DNA of 64,000 bases from Mycobacterium senriense (GCF_019668465.1 NZ_AP024828.1:2480001-2544000); one strand, 5' to 3'. Shown: positions 33,458-43,253, numbered from the stretch's first letter. Numbers and translations: made by a program. Notes: a model not told the origin generated them from the letters alone.

Positions 33458-34267
33458 TCAGCGACGCCGCGCTCGCGCGCGCCGCGCGGATTCCTCGACC
33501 AGCCGCTCGGCGACGGTGTGCAGCTTGACGTTCTCAATTTGGCTGATCTGGGCGAGACGTTGAAATGCCTCCTCCGCGCCCGCACCCGATCGGCTACGGA
33601 TGATGCCGATCGCCTGATCGATCACCGATCGGCTGTCCAATGCCCGCTGTAATCGCAGTGTCCGTTCATGTGCGACGGCCAGCAACTGGGCGTTATACAC
33701 CGAAACGGCGGCGGGTTTGGCGAATTGGGACCCTAACTGCACCGCGTGGTCGGCGAACGCGTCGCGGGTTGCTGCGTAGGCATTGATCGAACCGATTACC
33801 TGGTCGCCGACGATCAGCGCAGCGCTAACGCGGAGTGGGTGCGCATGCGGGCTGCGGGCCACCCGGCCACCGAAGTGCGGCCAACGGATGTCACTGCCCA
33901 GCGATCCGCTCACGGTAGGGCGTTGGGACTCCATGCAGGTGATGCACGGACCTTCGTGCAGTTCGCTGTCTTGTACGGTGTCGATGTCGTGGACGAGCAC
34001 CGCTGTCGCGGCCCAGGTACGGACGCCGGAGATGCCCTGCTCCGGATCGATCAGTGCGACCCCGACACCGTCGGCGCCCGGAATCGCCTGCGACGCGAAC
34101 TCCGCCACATCCCGGAGAAGGTCGATCACCCCGCGGCCACCGGCCACAATCCCGGCCACTCCACGGAGCCCCGCGTAGAGCTCTGCCGCGTCTGCCTCCC
34201 GCTGGGTAGCGGAGAGTTCGGGCAATCGCGGCGTCATACGGTTCGGTTGGGCGTCGAAGTCGGCCAA
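33458..34267 (-). CDS. GAF-ANTAR sensor protein 3
   Basis: 269 residues on the opposite strand, converging on sensor 2 with 5 bases between stops. GAF region: ASQAIPGADGVGVALIDP and LHEGPCITCMES. ANTAR region: LDSRSVIDQAIGIIRSRSGAGAEEAFQRL, ending in an Arg-rich tail. It is more similar to sensor 4 (39003) than to sensors 1 and 2. It lies downstream of the acyl-AMP ligase with a 57-base gap. Confidence 0.83.
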   Translation of the reverse strand: MADFDAQPNRMTPRLPELSATQREADAAELYAGLRGVAGIVAGGRGVIDLLRDVAEFASQAIPGADGVGVALIDPEQGISGVRTWAATAVLVHDIDTVQDSELHEGPCITCMESQRPTVSGSLGSDIRWPHFGGRVARSPHAHPLRVSAALIVGDQVIGSINAYAATRDAFADHAVQLGSQFAKPAAVSVYNAQLLAVAHERTLRLQRALDSRSVIDQAIGIIRSRSGAGAEEAFQRLAQISQIENVKLHTVAERLVEESARRARARRR

Positions 34268-34324
34268 CTTCCCTCCTCGCGTACACCCTCGACCACAAAC
34301 TTACTCTCGGTCGAGTACCGAAAG

Positions 34325-35959
34325 TCAGCCGATGAGTGCCAACGTGTGGGCGCGCCGCAGCTTGCCCGACGGCGTCTTGGGAATTGTTCCGGGCTCGAGC
34401 ACCACCACGTTGCGCGGCCGGACGTCGACCTCGGCAACCACCTCGTGTGCCACCTGTTGCTCGATGCGGCGCACCTCGGCCGTGTTCTGCCAGTCGTTGG
34501 ACTCCACGGCGATCGCGAACGTCTCTCGCGCATGTCCCGCTTCCAGTCGCACCGCCACGGCGCCACCTGGCCGTACACCGGAAACGCGCGCGGCGGCGCG
34601 TTCGATATCGGTCGGGTAGATGTTTCGCCCGGCCATGATGATCACGTCCTTGACCCGGCCGCAGAGGACGACGTGACCGGTCTCGGTGAGGTAACCCAGA
34701 TCGCCGGTGTCATACCAGCCCTGGTCGTCCTGTGCCGCGACGAAACCGGCCATTGTTTCGTAACCCAGCGTCACCGGCTCACCGCGCACCTCGATGACGC
34801 CGACCGCGCGGGCGGGCAGAATGTTGCCGTCTTCGTCGACGATGCGCGCCTCCAGCCCCTGGAGTAAACGTCCGAGCGTGGCCAGTCGCCGGGTTTTGCC
34901 CTTGGTTGCGGGGACAGCCCGGTGTAGTACGGCGAGCAGGTCCGCGTCGATCTCATCGATCAATAGGCCTGCGCCGCACTCAGAGAACGACACGGCCACG
35001 GTCGTCTCGGCCATGCCGTAAGCCGGCAGGATCGCCTCCGGACGTAACCCGAACGGCTTGCCCGCTTCGCAAAGGTCTTCGACGTCGGCGGGTTCGACCT
35101 GTTCGGCGCCCGACAGGGCCCATCGCAGGGTGGAGAGGTCGAACTGGCCAGGCTGGGCCAGCCTGCGAAGGCGTTTCGCGAGCAGCGTGTAGGCGAAGTT
35201 GGGCGCCGCGGTCATGGTGCCCTTGTACTTGTCGATGAGTTTGGCCCACAGCAGCGTGTCGCGCAGAAAGTCCATCGGGGTGACCTTGACGAGTTCTGCT
35301 CCGAAATACATTGGCACGGTCAAGAATCCGGTCATGCCCATGTCATGGAACAGTGGCAGCCAGCTCACGATGACGTCGGTTTCGATGTCGACCTGCGCGC
35401 CGGTGAACATCGCCTCGGCGTTTGAAACGACATTGCGGTGCGAGATCCGTACCGCCTTGGGTGACCCGGTAGAACCCGACGTCAGCTGAAGAAGCGCGAC
35501 GTCGTCATCGTTGGTCTCGACCGGATCGATCGGGCGGCTGCCAAGCAGCTGCTCGACGATGAGCACTTGCAGACCCAGGTCTGACAGCACCGGGGCCGCG
35601 GCAATGAACGGGTCCGAGATGACGACCGTCTTGGCGCCGATCATGTTGACGACAGCGGTGGTCTCCTGGGCCCAGCGCGCAAGATCGGTACGGGGAGTCG
35701 GCTGGTGGAGCATGGTGAGGCTGGCGCCGCGCATCCAGATGCCCTGGCCGATCGGCGCAATCTCGACCGGGGCGCCGGCCAGCACCGGGATGGCATCACC
35801 GCAGCCGACGCCGGCCGTGGCCAAGCCACCCGCGATCCGACGGGCCCGCTCGTGCACCTCGCCCCAGGTATGCCTGACCGGGCAGTTCGGCTCCCCGGTG
35901 ACCAGACCCTTCGAACTGGACTGGGCGGTGCCATACATGGTGTCGGTGAATTTACTCAA
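34325..35959 (-). CDS. Fatty acyl-AMP ligase / acyl-CoA synthetase, Pks16-like
   Basis: A 544-residue adenylating enzyme with the same length and strong recalled similarity to M. tuberculosis Pks16 (Rv1013). The AMP-binding signature is [26 protein letters not shown] and the late [10 protein letters not shown] (catalytic Lys) are intact. It activates a fatty acid with ATP; whether the acceptor is CoA or a carrier protein is not clear from sequence. TTG 35959 is supported by a strong ribosome binding site (GGAGGGAGGATC). No PKS is nearby, so this is probably a paralogue recruited to the island. Confidence 0.85.
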   Translation of the reverse strand: MSKFTDTMYGTAQSSSKGLVTGEPNCPVRHTWGEVHERARRIAGGLATAGVGCGDAIPVLAGAPVEIAPIGQGIWMRGASLTMLHQPTPRTDLARWAQETTAVVNMIGAKTVVISDPFIAAAPVLSDLGLQVLIVEQLLGSRPIDPVETNDDDVALLQLTSGSTGSPKAVRISHRNVVSNAEAMFTGAQVDIETDVIVSWLPLFHDMGMTGFLTVPMYFGAELVKVTPMDFLRDTLLWAKLIDKYKGTMTAAPNFAYTLLAKRLRRLAQPGQFDLSTLRWALSGAEQVEPADVEDLCEAGKPFGLRPEAILPAYGMAETTVAVSFSECGAGLLIDEIDADLLAVLHRAVPATKGKTRRLATLGRLLQGLEARIVDEDGNILPARAVGVIEVRGEPVTLGYETMAGFVAAQDDQGWYDTGDLGYLTETGHVVLCGRVKDVIIMAGRNIYPTDIERAAARVSGVRPGGAVAVRLEAGHARETFAIAVESNDWQNTAEVRRIEQQVAHEVVAEVDVRPRNVVVLEPGTIPKTPSGKLRRAHTLALIG

Positions 35960-36656
35960 GATCCTCCCTCCGGCTCCGGCCCTGCGGTTGACCTCCGACT
36001 GCGAGTGGGGTGTTCAACGGCGGACACGCATGACGCGTAAGCGTTGAATGGGTGGGTATGAGCCGCGAAGCTCGCCTCGAAAATTGCGGGCACGCCGCCA
36101 CCACTCGTGCCGTTGCGCTGTGACTGCCGCCGGCCCGGAACTGAGGCTGACGCTGACTGCGGCGGGAGCGCCTGCTCCTTTCACGCCCGCACCGGACGGA
36201 CCGTCACTCCGGGCGAAGCGAGGGGTCGAGCAGTGCAGACGTGATGACCATACGTACTGACCGGCACCCAGGTGCCGAGGCGCGCCGAAATCTCCGCCAG
36301 CTGCGGTCGTCCCCTTTGAAGCCCTGAGCACGCGACTCCGTCGATGTCGGTCCAACAGCACGACCCTGTAACTGTCGGCTATGCGGTGTGCGGACACGGT
36401 ACAGGCGGGGACCTTGAACAGATCGCCACCGGACGTTTCCGGGAGGCTGGGGAGTCAACCGCACTACACCATATACCGGAAGGGTGCCCTTAAACGTCAA
36501 AACGCCACCGGCGTGCGCGTACGGTGTTTTCGGTTGGTTTCAGCCGGTCGCAGACACCACCCATAGCCGACAGCCCGTGACACGCGCGCCATGCATAGTC
36601 TTCCCGCGAAAGTTCTCGGCCTTGGGCTTGCGCGGCGCGGGCCTTGGCTGCCCGAG
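35960..36656. other. Long non-coding gap
   Basis: Nearly 700 bases between the acyl-AMP ligase start and the CsbD stop. Short frames on both strands are Arg/Pro-rich and lack ribosome binding sites. No RNA gene, repeat or mobile element was recognised. Confidence 0.45.
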
Positions 36657-36830
36657 TTAGTGTTTGAAGGCGTCTTTGACCTTGGCCCCTGCTTGTTTGG
36701 TATTGCCCTTGAATTGGTCGGCGCGCCCCTCGGTACGCAGGCGGGTATTACCGGTGGTGCGGCCAAAAATCTTCTTGGTGGCGCCCTTTGCCCCTTCGAG
36801 CTTATGGGCGATCTTCTTACCGATACTCAT
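36657..36830 (-). CDS. CsbD-family small stress protein
   Basis: 57 residues: MSIGKKIAHKLEGAKGATKK then IFGRTTGNTRLRTEGRADQF, followed by a Lys-rich end KAGAKV-type helix finishing in DAFKH. This is the CsbD pattern of a basic, Lys/Gly-rich helical protein with K-GN-K-QAGAKVKDAF. In Bacillus csbD is a general-stress (SigB) gene. A ribosome binding site GGTGAG lies 9 bases before the ATG. Confidence 0.85.
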   Translation of the reverse strand: MSIGKKIAHKLEGAKGATKKIFGRTTGNTRLRTEGRADQFKGNTKQAGAKVKDAFKH

Positions 36831-36917
36831 TGCTTCTCACCTATTTCGTTGCGAGTTCTTACTTCAGGTATCCCAGAGCTGGCGACTGAGGCCGTACGTG
36901 TCGCCTTGACTTGGCGG

Positions 36918-37364
36918 CTACCAGCGTCCGCCGCCGGCGCGCGGGGAGGTCGGTTGTCGACCGTACGGCCGGCGGACGAGGGGACCCCACTTACTTTTCG
37001 GTCGGATCCCTGCTGTTTCCGAGTTCACGGTTGCGCCGCCTGCCACGGCGGGCTGGCGGTCGAAGTCGCGGTCTCTGTTCAAGAACTCCGCTTCACGCTG
37101 GGACCTTTGCAGTTCACGTCGGGCGTCGCGGCCGCGTGCCGCGGTGCGCCGCGCACCGGCCAGCAATACGCTCATACCCAGCATCGCCAGCGCGCCAATC
37201 GCGATCCCGAAGAGGAACAGGGTGCCGGTCGATCCCGTGACGTGATAGCCCCACACCGAGAAGTTCTCGCTCAACGGATGCGTGGGTCCGGCATTGTTGA
37301 GGACGCCGGTGAATCCCACGATGACGGCGAAGAGTAGAACAACCAATCCAACGATGACAATCAT
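36918..37364 (-). CDS. Small two-helix membrane protein
   Basis: 148 residues. Helix 1 is at about 1-21 (MIVIVGLVVLLFAVIVGFTG) and helix 2 at about 47-70 (FLFGIAIGALAMLGMSVLL). An Arg-rich, probably coiled cytoplasmic segment (RRTAARGRDARRELQRSQRE) and a low-complexity basic tail follow. I do not recognise a named family; similar proteins occur near CsbD and slipin genes in mycobacteria (recalled, not checked). It has an unusually good promoter (see 37397-37425). Confidence 0.68.
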   Translation of the reverse strand: MIVIVGLVVLLFAVIVGFTGVLNNAGPTHPLSENFSVWGYHVTGSTGTLFLFGIAIGALAMLGMSVLLAGARRTAARGRDARRELQRSQREAEFLNRDRDFDRQPAVAGGATVNSETAGIRPKSKWGPLVRRPYGRQPTSPRAGGGRW

Positions 37365-37396
37365 GTCGAAGTCTCCAATTTGCAGTGCAGAAGTTC

Positions 37397-37425
37397 ATTA
37401 CACGCCTCAATCTCGAGCGTGTCAA
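37397..37425 (-). promoter_or_regulatory. Strong SigA-type promoter of the two-helix membrane protein
   Basis: Reading the minus strand, TTGACA (37425-37420) is followed after exactly 17 bases by TGTAAT (37402-37397). This is a near-consensus housekeeping promoter, rare in mycobacteria. The -10 lies 32 bases before the ATG at 37364, giving a short leader. Confidence 0.65.
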
Positions 37426-37435
37426 CACCGTTGAC
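37421..37435. promoter_or_regulatory. Inverted repeat overlapping the -35 (candidate operator)
   Basis: GTCAAC-ACC-GTTGAC is a perfect 6-base inverted repeat with a 3-base spacer. It overlaps five of the six -35 bases of the promoter above. A repressor bound here would block RNA polymerase. The cognate regulator is unknown. Confidence 0.45.
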
Positions 37436-37537
37436 CCCTGGTGTAGGTCTACGGTTGGAATCCCATTTCACGTGCGTTTCGCAGCCTGCTCGCTCCCGTG
37501 TGACGTCACGGTGGTTGCGGCCGGAAAGGACGGCCGG

Positions 37538-38431
37538 TCAGGGGGTTTCAGCGGGCTTGGCCCCGGGTCCGGCAACTACGCCGTTCGTCGGCCGAGGCCC
37601 GGTTCGCGTTGACGTGCCGGCCCCAATCGCGGTGCTGACCGGATGGGGTGGGGACGCGGCGGCCGAATTCTCTCTGGCGAGGAAGGCGCCCAGTTCACCG
37701 ATCGCACTCATGAGAGGTGCCGGGAAAACAATGGTGGTGTTCTTCTCCACCCCGAGTTCGACGAGCGTCTGCAGGTTGCGCAGTTGCAACGCCAGCGGGT
37801 GCGCCATCATCGTGTCCGACGCCTCACCCAACGCGGCTGCGGCCATCGATTCGCCCTCTGCCGCAATAATTTTGGCTCGCTTCTCGCGCTCGGCCTCGGC
37901 TTGCCGAGCCATCGCGCGTTTCATGCTGTCGGGCAACTGGATGTCTTTGAGCTCGACCAGTGTCACTTCGACACCCCATTCAAGTGTTGCGATGTCGAGG
38001 ATCTTTCGGATATCGGCGTTGATGGTGTCGGTCTCCGACAGCGCCTGGTCAAGGGTGTGCTGGCCGACGACCTTACGCAGGGTGGTCTGCGCGATCTGGT
38101 TGATTGCGGCGTGGACGTTCTCGATGGCGATCACCGATTTCACCGCGTCGATAACCCGGAAGTAAGCGACCGCCGAAATGTCGACGCTGACATTGTCGCG
38201 GGTGATGATGCCCTGGGACTGGATCGGCATCGTCACAATTCGCAACGACACCTTCATCAGCCGGTCGATGACCGGGATGATCAAGGCCAGCCCGGGGTCC
38301 TTAACAGCCACCACCTTGCCGAGGCGGAACAACACCCCCTTCTCGTACTGGGTCACCACTCTGACCGACAACGACAACACGATCAGGGCGACAACGAGCA
38401 GCACCACCACCAGGATGATCAGAGCTTTCAT
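37538..38431 (-). CDS. Slipin/stomatin-family SPFH membrane protein
   Basis: 297 residues from ATG 38431 (ribosome binding site GAAGGA). One N-terminal membrane helix ([19 protein letters not shown]) is followed by an SPFH domain ([32 protein letters not shown]). A charged coiled coil ([21 protein letters not shown]) and a Ser/Pro-rich tail complete it. Slipins scaffold membrane microdomains and often pair with NfeD proteases; no NfeD gene is seen here. It is known as a stress-linked family; its role in this island is inferred to be membrane protection. Confidence 0.9.
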   Translation of the reverse strand: MKALIILVVVLLVVALIVLSLSVRVVTQYEKGVLFRLGKVVAVKDPGLALIIPVIDRLMKVSLRIVTMPIQSQGIITRDNVSVDISAVAYFRVIDAVKSVIAIENVHAAINQIAQTTLRKVVGQHTLDQALSETDTINADIRKILDIATLEWGVEVTLVELKDIQLPDSMKRAMARQAEAEREKRAKIIAAEGESMAAAALGEASDTMMAHPLALQLRNLQTLVELGVEKNTTIVFPAPLMSAIGELGAFLARENSAAASPPHPVSTAIGAGTSTRTGPRPTNGVVAGPGAKPAETP

Positions 38432-39002
38432 GGCATGTCCTTCAGAGATATCGAGGAATCTGGGATTCGGGCCTCGTCGCAAAAGAAGCCGACGTCAGGC
38501 GTGAGTTAGCCGGCGAGGCAAGCGTCGTCGGGATCTGGGACGCCCGCGCGTGGGTGGGCTGAGGGGAATTGAGTGAAGTGGTGATGGGTGACCTGACGCG
38601 CATCGATCAACGGCGTGTGAGGGTTCGGAGCCGATGCTCCTTGAGTTAGGCGGCGGACAGCCGAACTCATCCCGGACCAGCTGAGATTCTCAGCACCCTC
38701 GACGCTACACCCGTTTGACTGCTCGGATTGGCCAGCCGATTGACTAAACATGTCGCGCAGCGGGGGCTCTGACGCATACACGGCATGCAGCAATACTGTT
38801 CGGCCATCGTCTGGCCACCGACACCGGAACCGAATGACGGTGTCTGCTTTTCGAACACGCACCGGCTCATCGCTCTCACAGTCCGTATCAACAGTGGGGC
38901 GCTACTATTACTCTGACAACCGCCTTTCGACGGTTGGTCCGCGGCTGGGGCGCCGGGCTTCGGTGTGGATGTGCAGTTCCGGCAAGATAATTGGGCGCAG
39001 CG
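38432..39002. other. Non-coding gap between slipin and sensor 4
   Basis: 571 bases separating divergent genes. The open frames here overlap the sensor gene in antisense or lack starts. It presumably holds both promoters; none was assigned. Confidence 0.4.
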
Positions 39003-39812
39003 ATGACGGAGTTTACCGAGGACGCCAGTGGTTTGCCGTTGGGGTCGCTGAGCGTGCAGCAGGCCAGTGCCGATGCGGCCGATTTGCGGGCCGGGATCGA
39101 CGACCTGGCGGGCTTGGTGGCGGGCAGTCTGGGCTTGCCTGAGTTGCTGGCTGAGGTGTCGACGTTCGCGGTGCACGCGATACCGGGTGCCGACGGTGCC
39201 GGGGTGACCTTGTTGGAGGTCGATCGGGTGGACAACATGGTGGAAGCGTTGGCGGCCAGCGCTCCATTTGTCGCCGAGATCGACGAGATCCAGTACGTGA
39301 CCCTCAAGGAGGGGCCCTGCATTACCGCAGCATTGGAGCGGCGCACGGTGCGGTCTGGGTCGTTGGGTGGGGAGAAGATGTGGCCGCGCTTCGGTCCCCG
39401 GGTGGGGCGTTTGGGGGTGCACAGTGCGCTGTCGCTGCCACTGCTGCTCTCGGATCAGGTGATTGGAGCTATCAATGTCTACGCCCACGACAAAGACGTC
39501 TTCGATGAGCACGCCGCCGAGTTGGGGGAGCTGTTCGCCAAACCCGCGGCGGTGGCGGTGCACAATGCACAGACCCTCGCGCACGCGTTGACGCTGACCA
39601 CCCAGTTGCGGATGGCGCTGTCGACGCGCCCGGTGATCGATCAGGCGATCGGCCTGATTCGGGGACGCACCGGGCGCAGTGCGGAGGAGGCGTTCACTCA
39701 GCTGCGGACGATCAGCCAAGTCGAACACCGCAAATTGGGTGAAGTGGCCCAACATATCGTCGATGAAGCCGTGCGCCGCGCTCGCGCCCGCGCCCGGCGC
39801 AACCTGACCTGA
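39003..39812 (+). CDS. GAF-ANTAR sensor protein 4
   Basis: 269 residues from ATG 39003. GAF region: VHAIPGADGAGVTLLEV, LKEGPCITAALE, and LLLSDQVIGAINVYAHD. ANTAR region: LSTRPVIDQAIGLIRGRTGRSAEEAF, then an Arg-rich end (RRARARARRN). It is the same length as sensor 3 and its closest relative here. Confidence 0.86.
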   Translation: MTEFTEDASGLPLGSLSVQQASADAADLRAGIDDLAGLVAGSLGLPELLAEVSTFAVHAIPGADGAGVTLLEVDRVDNMVEALAASAPFVAEIDEIQYVTLKEGPCITAALERRTVRSGSLGGEKMWPRFGPRVGRLGVHSALSLPLLLSDQVIGAINVYAHDKDVFDEHAAELGELFAKPAAVAVHNAQTLAHALTLTTQLRMALSTRPVIDQAIGLIRGRTGRSAEEAFTQLRTISQVEHRKLGEVAQHIVDEAVRRARARARRNLT

Positions 39813-40004
39813 GCCTGACCGGGAGGTCGGCCTACGCCCGAACTGCTGCCGCACGAAGTGGCGCGCGTAGGTTAAAGGGCGGGGAAACAGTCAAGGCGAC
39901 GGGTCCTGGCTCGCGTCGCAGGTTCCCCACCCTGCAGGCGACTTGCCTGTGCGGCCCGGCAGGTTCGATCCGCGCTCGGGAGCGCCCAGCGGAACCATCC
40001 CGTG

Positions 40005-40625
40005 ATGAAAATCGGTGCGGCCCTGGCCGCTGATTTGGACATCCTCACCGCCGCCCTGGATCAACCCGGCGCCGATGTGCTGCACACTCTGCATCAACTG
40101 GGTGTCAACGCGCGAGCGGCGGTGCCCACCTATCTCGGCCTACGCGTTACCGTTGACGGCAGTGATCCGCCGATCGCGTTCACCATCCTCGAGGACCGCG
40201 CCGCGGCGGACGATGTTCGCTCATCCCTTCGGCTGAGGCTGCCCGGTGTCGGTGGCGGCCGGTCATCGCTATCGGTTTCCCTCATCCTCTACGCCGCGAC
40301 GCCGGGAACCTTTATCGACCTCACCGCTGACCTGGCGTGGTTAACCGGACGCCCGCCCAGCGACTTCGTTCTCGATCAGCACCTGCCCGGCCCAGCCAGG
40401 CCGGACGCCGGGACGTGTCTGCGGACGGTGTCGGTCATCAATCAGGCCATCGGCGTCCTCATCGGACGCGGCTATACCCCGGAGCAAGCTGATCGAGAAC
40501 TGGACACTCAGGGCGAACGATCGAGTACCGAGCGACACGCCATCGCGCAGTTCATCCTCGACACGCTCGCCGCCGCAGACCCGGAACAACGCGGCGCACG
40601 CGGATCAGGACCCAATATCGGCTGA
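40005..40625 (+). CDS. Degenerate ANTAR-type protein 5
   Basis: 206 residues from ATG 40005 (GTG 40002 is adjacent). The N-terminal half resembles the other sensors only loosely. The C-terminal VSVINQAIGVLIGRGYTPEQADRELD matches the ANTAR helix pattern, and the usual Arg-rich tail is absent. It probably belongs to the ANTAR group in the same direction as sensor 4. RNA binding cannot be assumed. Confidence 0.6.
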   Translation: MKIGAALAADLDILTAALDQPGADVLHTLHQLGVNARAAVPTYLGLRVTVDGSDPPIAFTILEDRAAADDVRSSLRLRLPGVGGGRSSLSVSLILYAATPGTFIDLTADLAWLTGRPPSDFVLDQHLPGPARPDAGTCLRTVSVINQAIGVLIGRGYTPEQADRELDTQGERSSTERHAIAQFILDTLAAADPEQRGARGSGPNIG

Positions 40626-41595
40626 GTGCATTGATCGCGCAAAGCCAGGCGGCGCGGTAGCGCCCATATGCCCGCGGCGTGTGGTGTAAGCGGCATCTCC
40701 GCAGCGGGTCAACCAATGCGCTCGCTGCGTAACAACAATCCAGGTCCACCTGCGACACAGCAGCGACAACGGACGACTCGATCGCAGCATGGAAGATCCG
40801 AATTATGCTGGCGTCCAAGCTAACCGTGAATTCAGACCCGAGCACACGGTGATGAGGGTGGCCTCGGGCCGGGTGGCAGGTCTCGCGGTGACGGATTCGG
40901 GCCCGATTTCCTGGGCGACGGGCGTGTTCATCGCCAGGGTGGTCATTACCTTCGGCGCGTTGTCGATCAGCGAGCGGCCGTTGAAACTGACGAAGCTGAA
41001 CACTGCCGGTGTGCCGACGGTTGTAGGGCAAGATGTTGGGAAACAGCCCGTGGGCAACAACGGTCCCGTATGGGGGTACCGAATCTGACTGTCCGTTCTG
41101 AGGATCCGCCAAATATCGGGAATTGGTATAAGTCAAAGGTGCAGTGATGGTGCGTCGCCTGGCCCGCCCCGGGGGCCCCGCGCCAAAACGCCGCCGAGTC
41201 CTCACCATCTGGCTGCACACCTGCGTTCACCACCGCGCTCGCGCCGGCACTCGACGGTCGACTAGCCGCGGATCCCCCAGAAGGGTAACGTTGTTGTTGC
41301 TGAGTCCTTCAGCCAGTCCGGAAAGAGTTTAGCTGTACGCCGCCGAACTCGATGAGCTTCAGCTCGCGCCGTACATTCCGATACCTGACTGAGCGGTCGA
41401 GACGACATGCATTCCAGTCATCCCCTCGTTACCCGGGACCTCCGATGACCACCAACTCCGCGTTCACCCCGGTCCGTGTCCGTCGGCTTGTCGACAGGAC
41501 AATTCAAATCAGCTGGGGACCAAGCTAAATGACCACCTTCAGGCACTGACCCCGGAAATTCTCCCAAACATCTCTCCAGAAATTAGGTAGATATC
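40626..41595. other. Gap with a coding-like fragment
   Basis: This 970-base stretch has no complete gene. The minus strand frame 40803-41060 has strongly GC-ended codons over its middle (FVSFNGRSLIDNAPKVMTTL then AMNTPVAQEIGPESVTARPA). It looks like part of a real protein I cannot name; the start region is poor. The remainder (41100-41590) shows nothing. Confidence 0.4.
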
Positions 41596-41775
41596 ATGAT
41601 CACTCTCGGAATCGTTCTTATCGTCCTCGGGCTCCTCCTGCCTGCCCTCGTCCCCACCTTCGCCTACGCTCATATTTGCTTGGTCATTGGGGTAATCCTC
41701 CTTGTCGTCGGACTGTTACTCGCAGTGGTGGGACGGATGGGGCACGCCGTCGGCGGCCGCCGCCACTACTACTGA
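41596..41775 (+). CDS. Tiny membrane protein, DUF6131-like
   Basis: 59 residues from ATG 41596, ribosome binding site AGGTAG. Two hydrophobic helices (ITLGIVLIVLGLLLPALV and ICLVIGVILLVVGLLLAVVG) are followed by a short Gly/His/Arg tail ending in HYY. It fits the small actinobacterial DUF6131 membrane proteins by pattern; the function is unknown. Confidence 0.72.
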   Translation: MITLGIVLIVLGLLLPALVPTFAYAHICLVIGVILLVVGLLLAVVGRMGHAVGGRRHYY

Positions 41776-42014
41776 CCCGGCCAGGTATAGCAGTGGCTAC
41801 CCGGCTCGGCCGCTCATCGGCGCGAGCCGGCGGCCTCACGAGCTAAGTCCGCCAACCAGAAGCAACCGCAGACTGTTGACCGTCTGCGGCTGAACTTCGC
41901 AGCCCAGCATTTGGTCGAATCGAGCCACCGAAAGTAGTGGCCTCGCTTATCGCGGCTGGGCTTTTGTCGGTGGCTTATGACGCTGGGAACCCAACAAGCA
42001 CGGAAGGGAACACA

Positions 42015-43253
42015 TTGGCAATTACAAACATTCCGGCGTTCGCGCACCTGACCGACGCCGATGTCGAGAATCTGGCCGTCGAGCTGGACGCGGTCCGGCT
42101 GGAAATCGAGGATTCCCTGGGCGAGCACGACGCCCACTACATCCGCCACACTATCGCGGCGCAACGCGCCCTCGATGTCGTCGGCCGGCTCATGCTGACC
42201 GGCAGTTCGAAACGCTGGGCCTGGTGGGGCGGGACGGTGACACTCGGCCTGGCCAAGATCATCGAGAATATGGAGATCGGCCACAATGTCATGCACGGTC
42301 AGTGGAACTGGATGAACGATCCCGAGATCCATTCCTCGACGTGGGAGTGGGACATGAGTGGGGCGTCAAAACACTGGCGCTTCACCCACAACTTTCAGCA
42401 CCACAAGTACACCAACATCCTCGGCATGGATGACGACGTCGGCTACACCGTGCTTCGAGTTACCCGCGACCAACCCTGGGAGCCCTTCAACATCGGCAAC
42501 CTGTTGTTCAACGCCATCCTCGCGCTCGGATTTGAGTGGGGAATTGGCTTGCAGCCCATAGACTTCGGCAAGGTCTTCAAGGCCGGCACGGACCGTGCAA
42601 TGACCGTCGAGCAGGTGCGCGAGTTTTCAGCCAAGGCCGGCAGGCAGGTGGTCAAGGACTATGTCGCGTTGCCTGCGCTCACCTCGCTATCGCCGGCCGC
42701 GACCTACAAATCGACGTTGACGGCCAACATGGCGGCTAACGTGATCCGCAACATCTGGGCCAACGCGGTCATCTTCTGTGGGCATTTCCCTGATGGCGCA
42801 GAGAAATTCACCAAAAACGACACGATCGACGAAACGAAGGGTCAGTGGTATCTGCGCCAGATGCTGGGCAGTGCCAACTTCGAAGCCGGACCGGCGCTGC
42901 GGTTTATGAGCGGCAACCTGTGTCACCAAATCGAGCACCACCTTTACCCCGATCTGCCCAGCAACCGGCTGCATGAGATCGCGGTGCGAGTGCGTGAAGT
43001 CTGCGACAAGTACGACTTGCCTTACACCACTGGCTCATTCCTGATGCAGTACGCCAAGACTTGGCGCACCATCGCGAAACTGTCGCTGCCGGACCGCTAC
43101 TTGCGCGACACCGCCGACGACGCGCCCGAGACTCGCAGCGAGCGAATGTTTAGCCAACTGGAACCTGGTTTCGCCGGGACCGACCTAGCGACAGGACGCC
43201 GCCGCGGTCTCAAGACGGCCATCGCAGCGGTCCGCCAATGGCGGTTCAAGTGA
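42015..43253 (+). CDS. DesA3-like membrane fatty acid desaturase (intact)
   Basis: 412 residues from TTG 42015, supported by GGAAGGGA upstream. Di-iron His boxes: HNVMH at 90-94, HNFQHH at 125-130, HQIEHH at 304-309. The family inserts double bonds into acyl chains (DesA3 makes oleoyl-CoA from stearoyl-CoA with an electron donor such as Rv3230c). It is the intact paralogue of the broken gene at 30372. An in-frame start further up (41937) lacks a ribosome binding site. Confidence 0.9.
   Translation: MAITNIPAFAHLTDADVENLAVELDAVRLEIEDSLGEHDAHYIRHTIAAQRALDVVGRLMLTGSSKRWAWWGGTVTLGLAKIIENMEIGHNVMHGQWNWMNDPEIHSSTWEWDMSGASKHWRFTHNFQHHKYTNILGMDDDVGYTVLRVTRDQPWEPFNIGNLLFNAILALGFEWGIGLQPIDFGKVFKAGTDRAMTVEQVREFSAKAGRQVVKDYVALPALTSLSPAATYKSTLTANMAANVIRNIWANAVIFCGHFPDGAEKFTKNDTIDETKGQWYLRQMLGSANFEAGPALRFMSGNLCHQIEHHLYPDLPSNRLHEIAVRVREVCDKYDLPYTTGSFLMQYAKTWRTIAKLSLPDRYLRDTADDAPETRSERMFSQLEPGFAGTDLATGRRRGLKTAIAAVRQWRFK

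Noticed and set aside
36591..37337. 248-codon plus-strand frame
   Set aside because: It runs antisense through CsbD and the two-helix membrane protein, which have better starts, ribosome binding sites and composition.
38667..39854. 395-codon minus-strand frame opposite GAF-ANTAR sensor 4
   Set aside because: The plus-strand sensor has clear GAF and ANTAR motifs; the antisense product has none.
39891..39990. Possible tRNA suggested by GGTTCGATCC near 39963
   Set aside because: No acceptor stem, D arm or anticodon arm can be folded around it.
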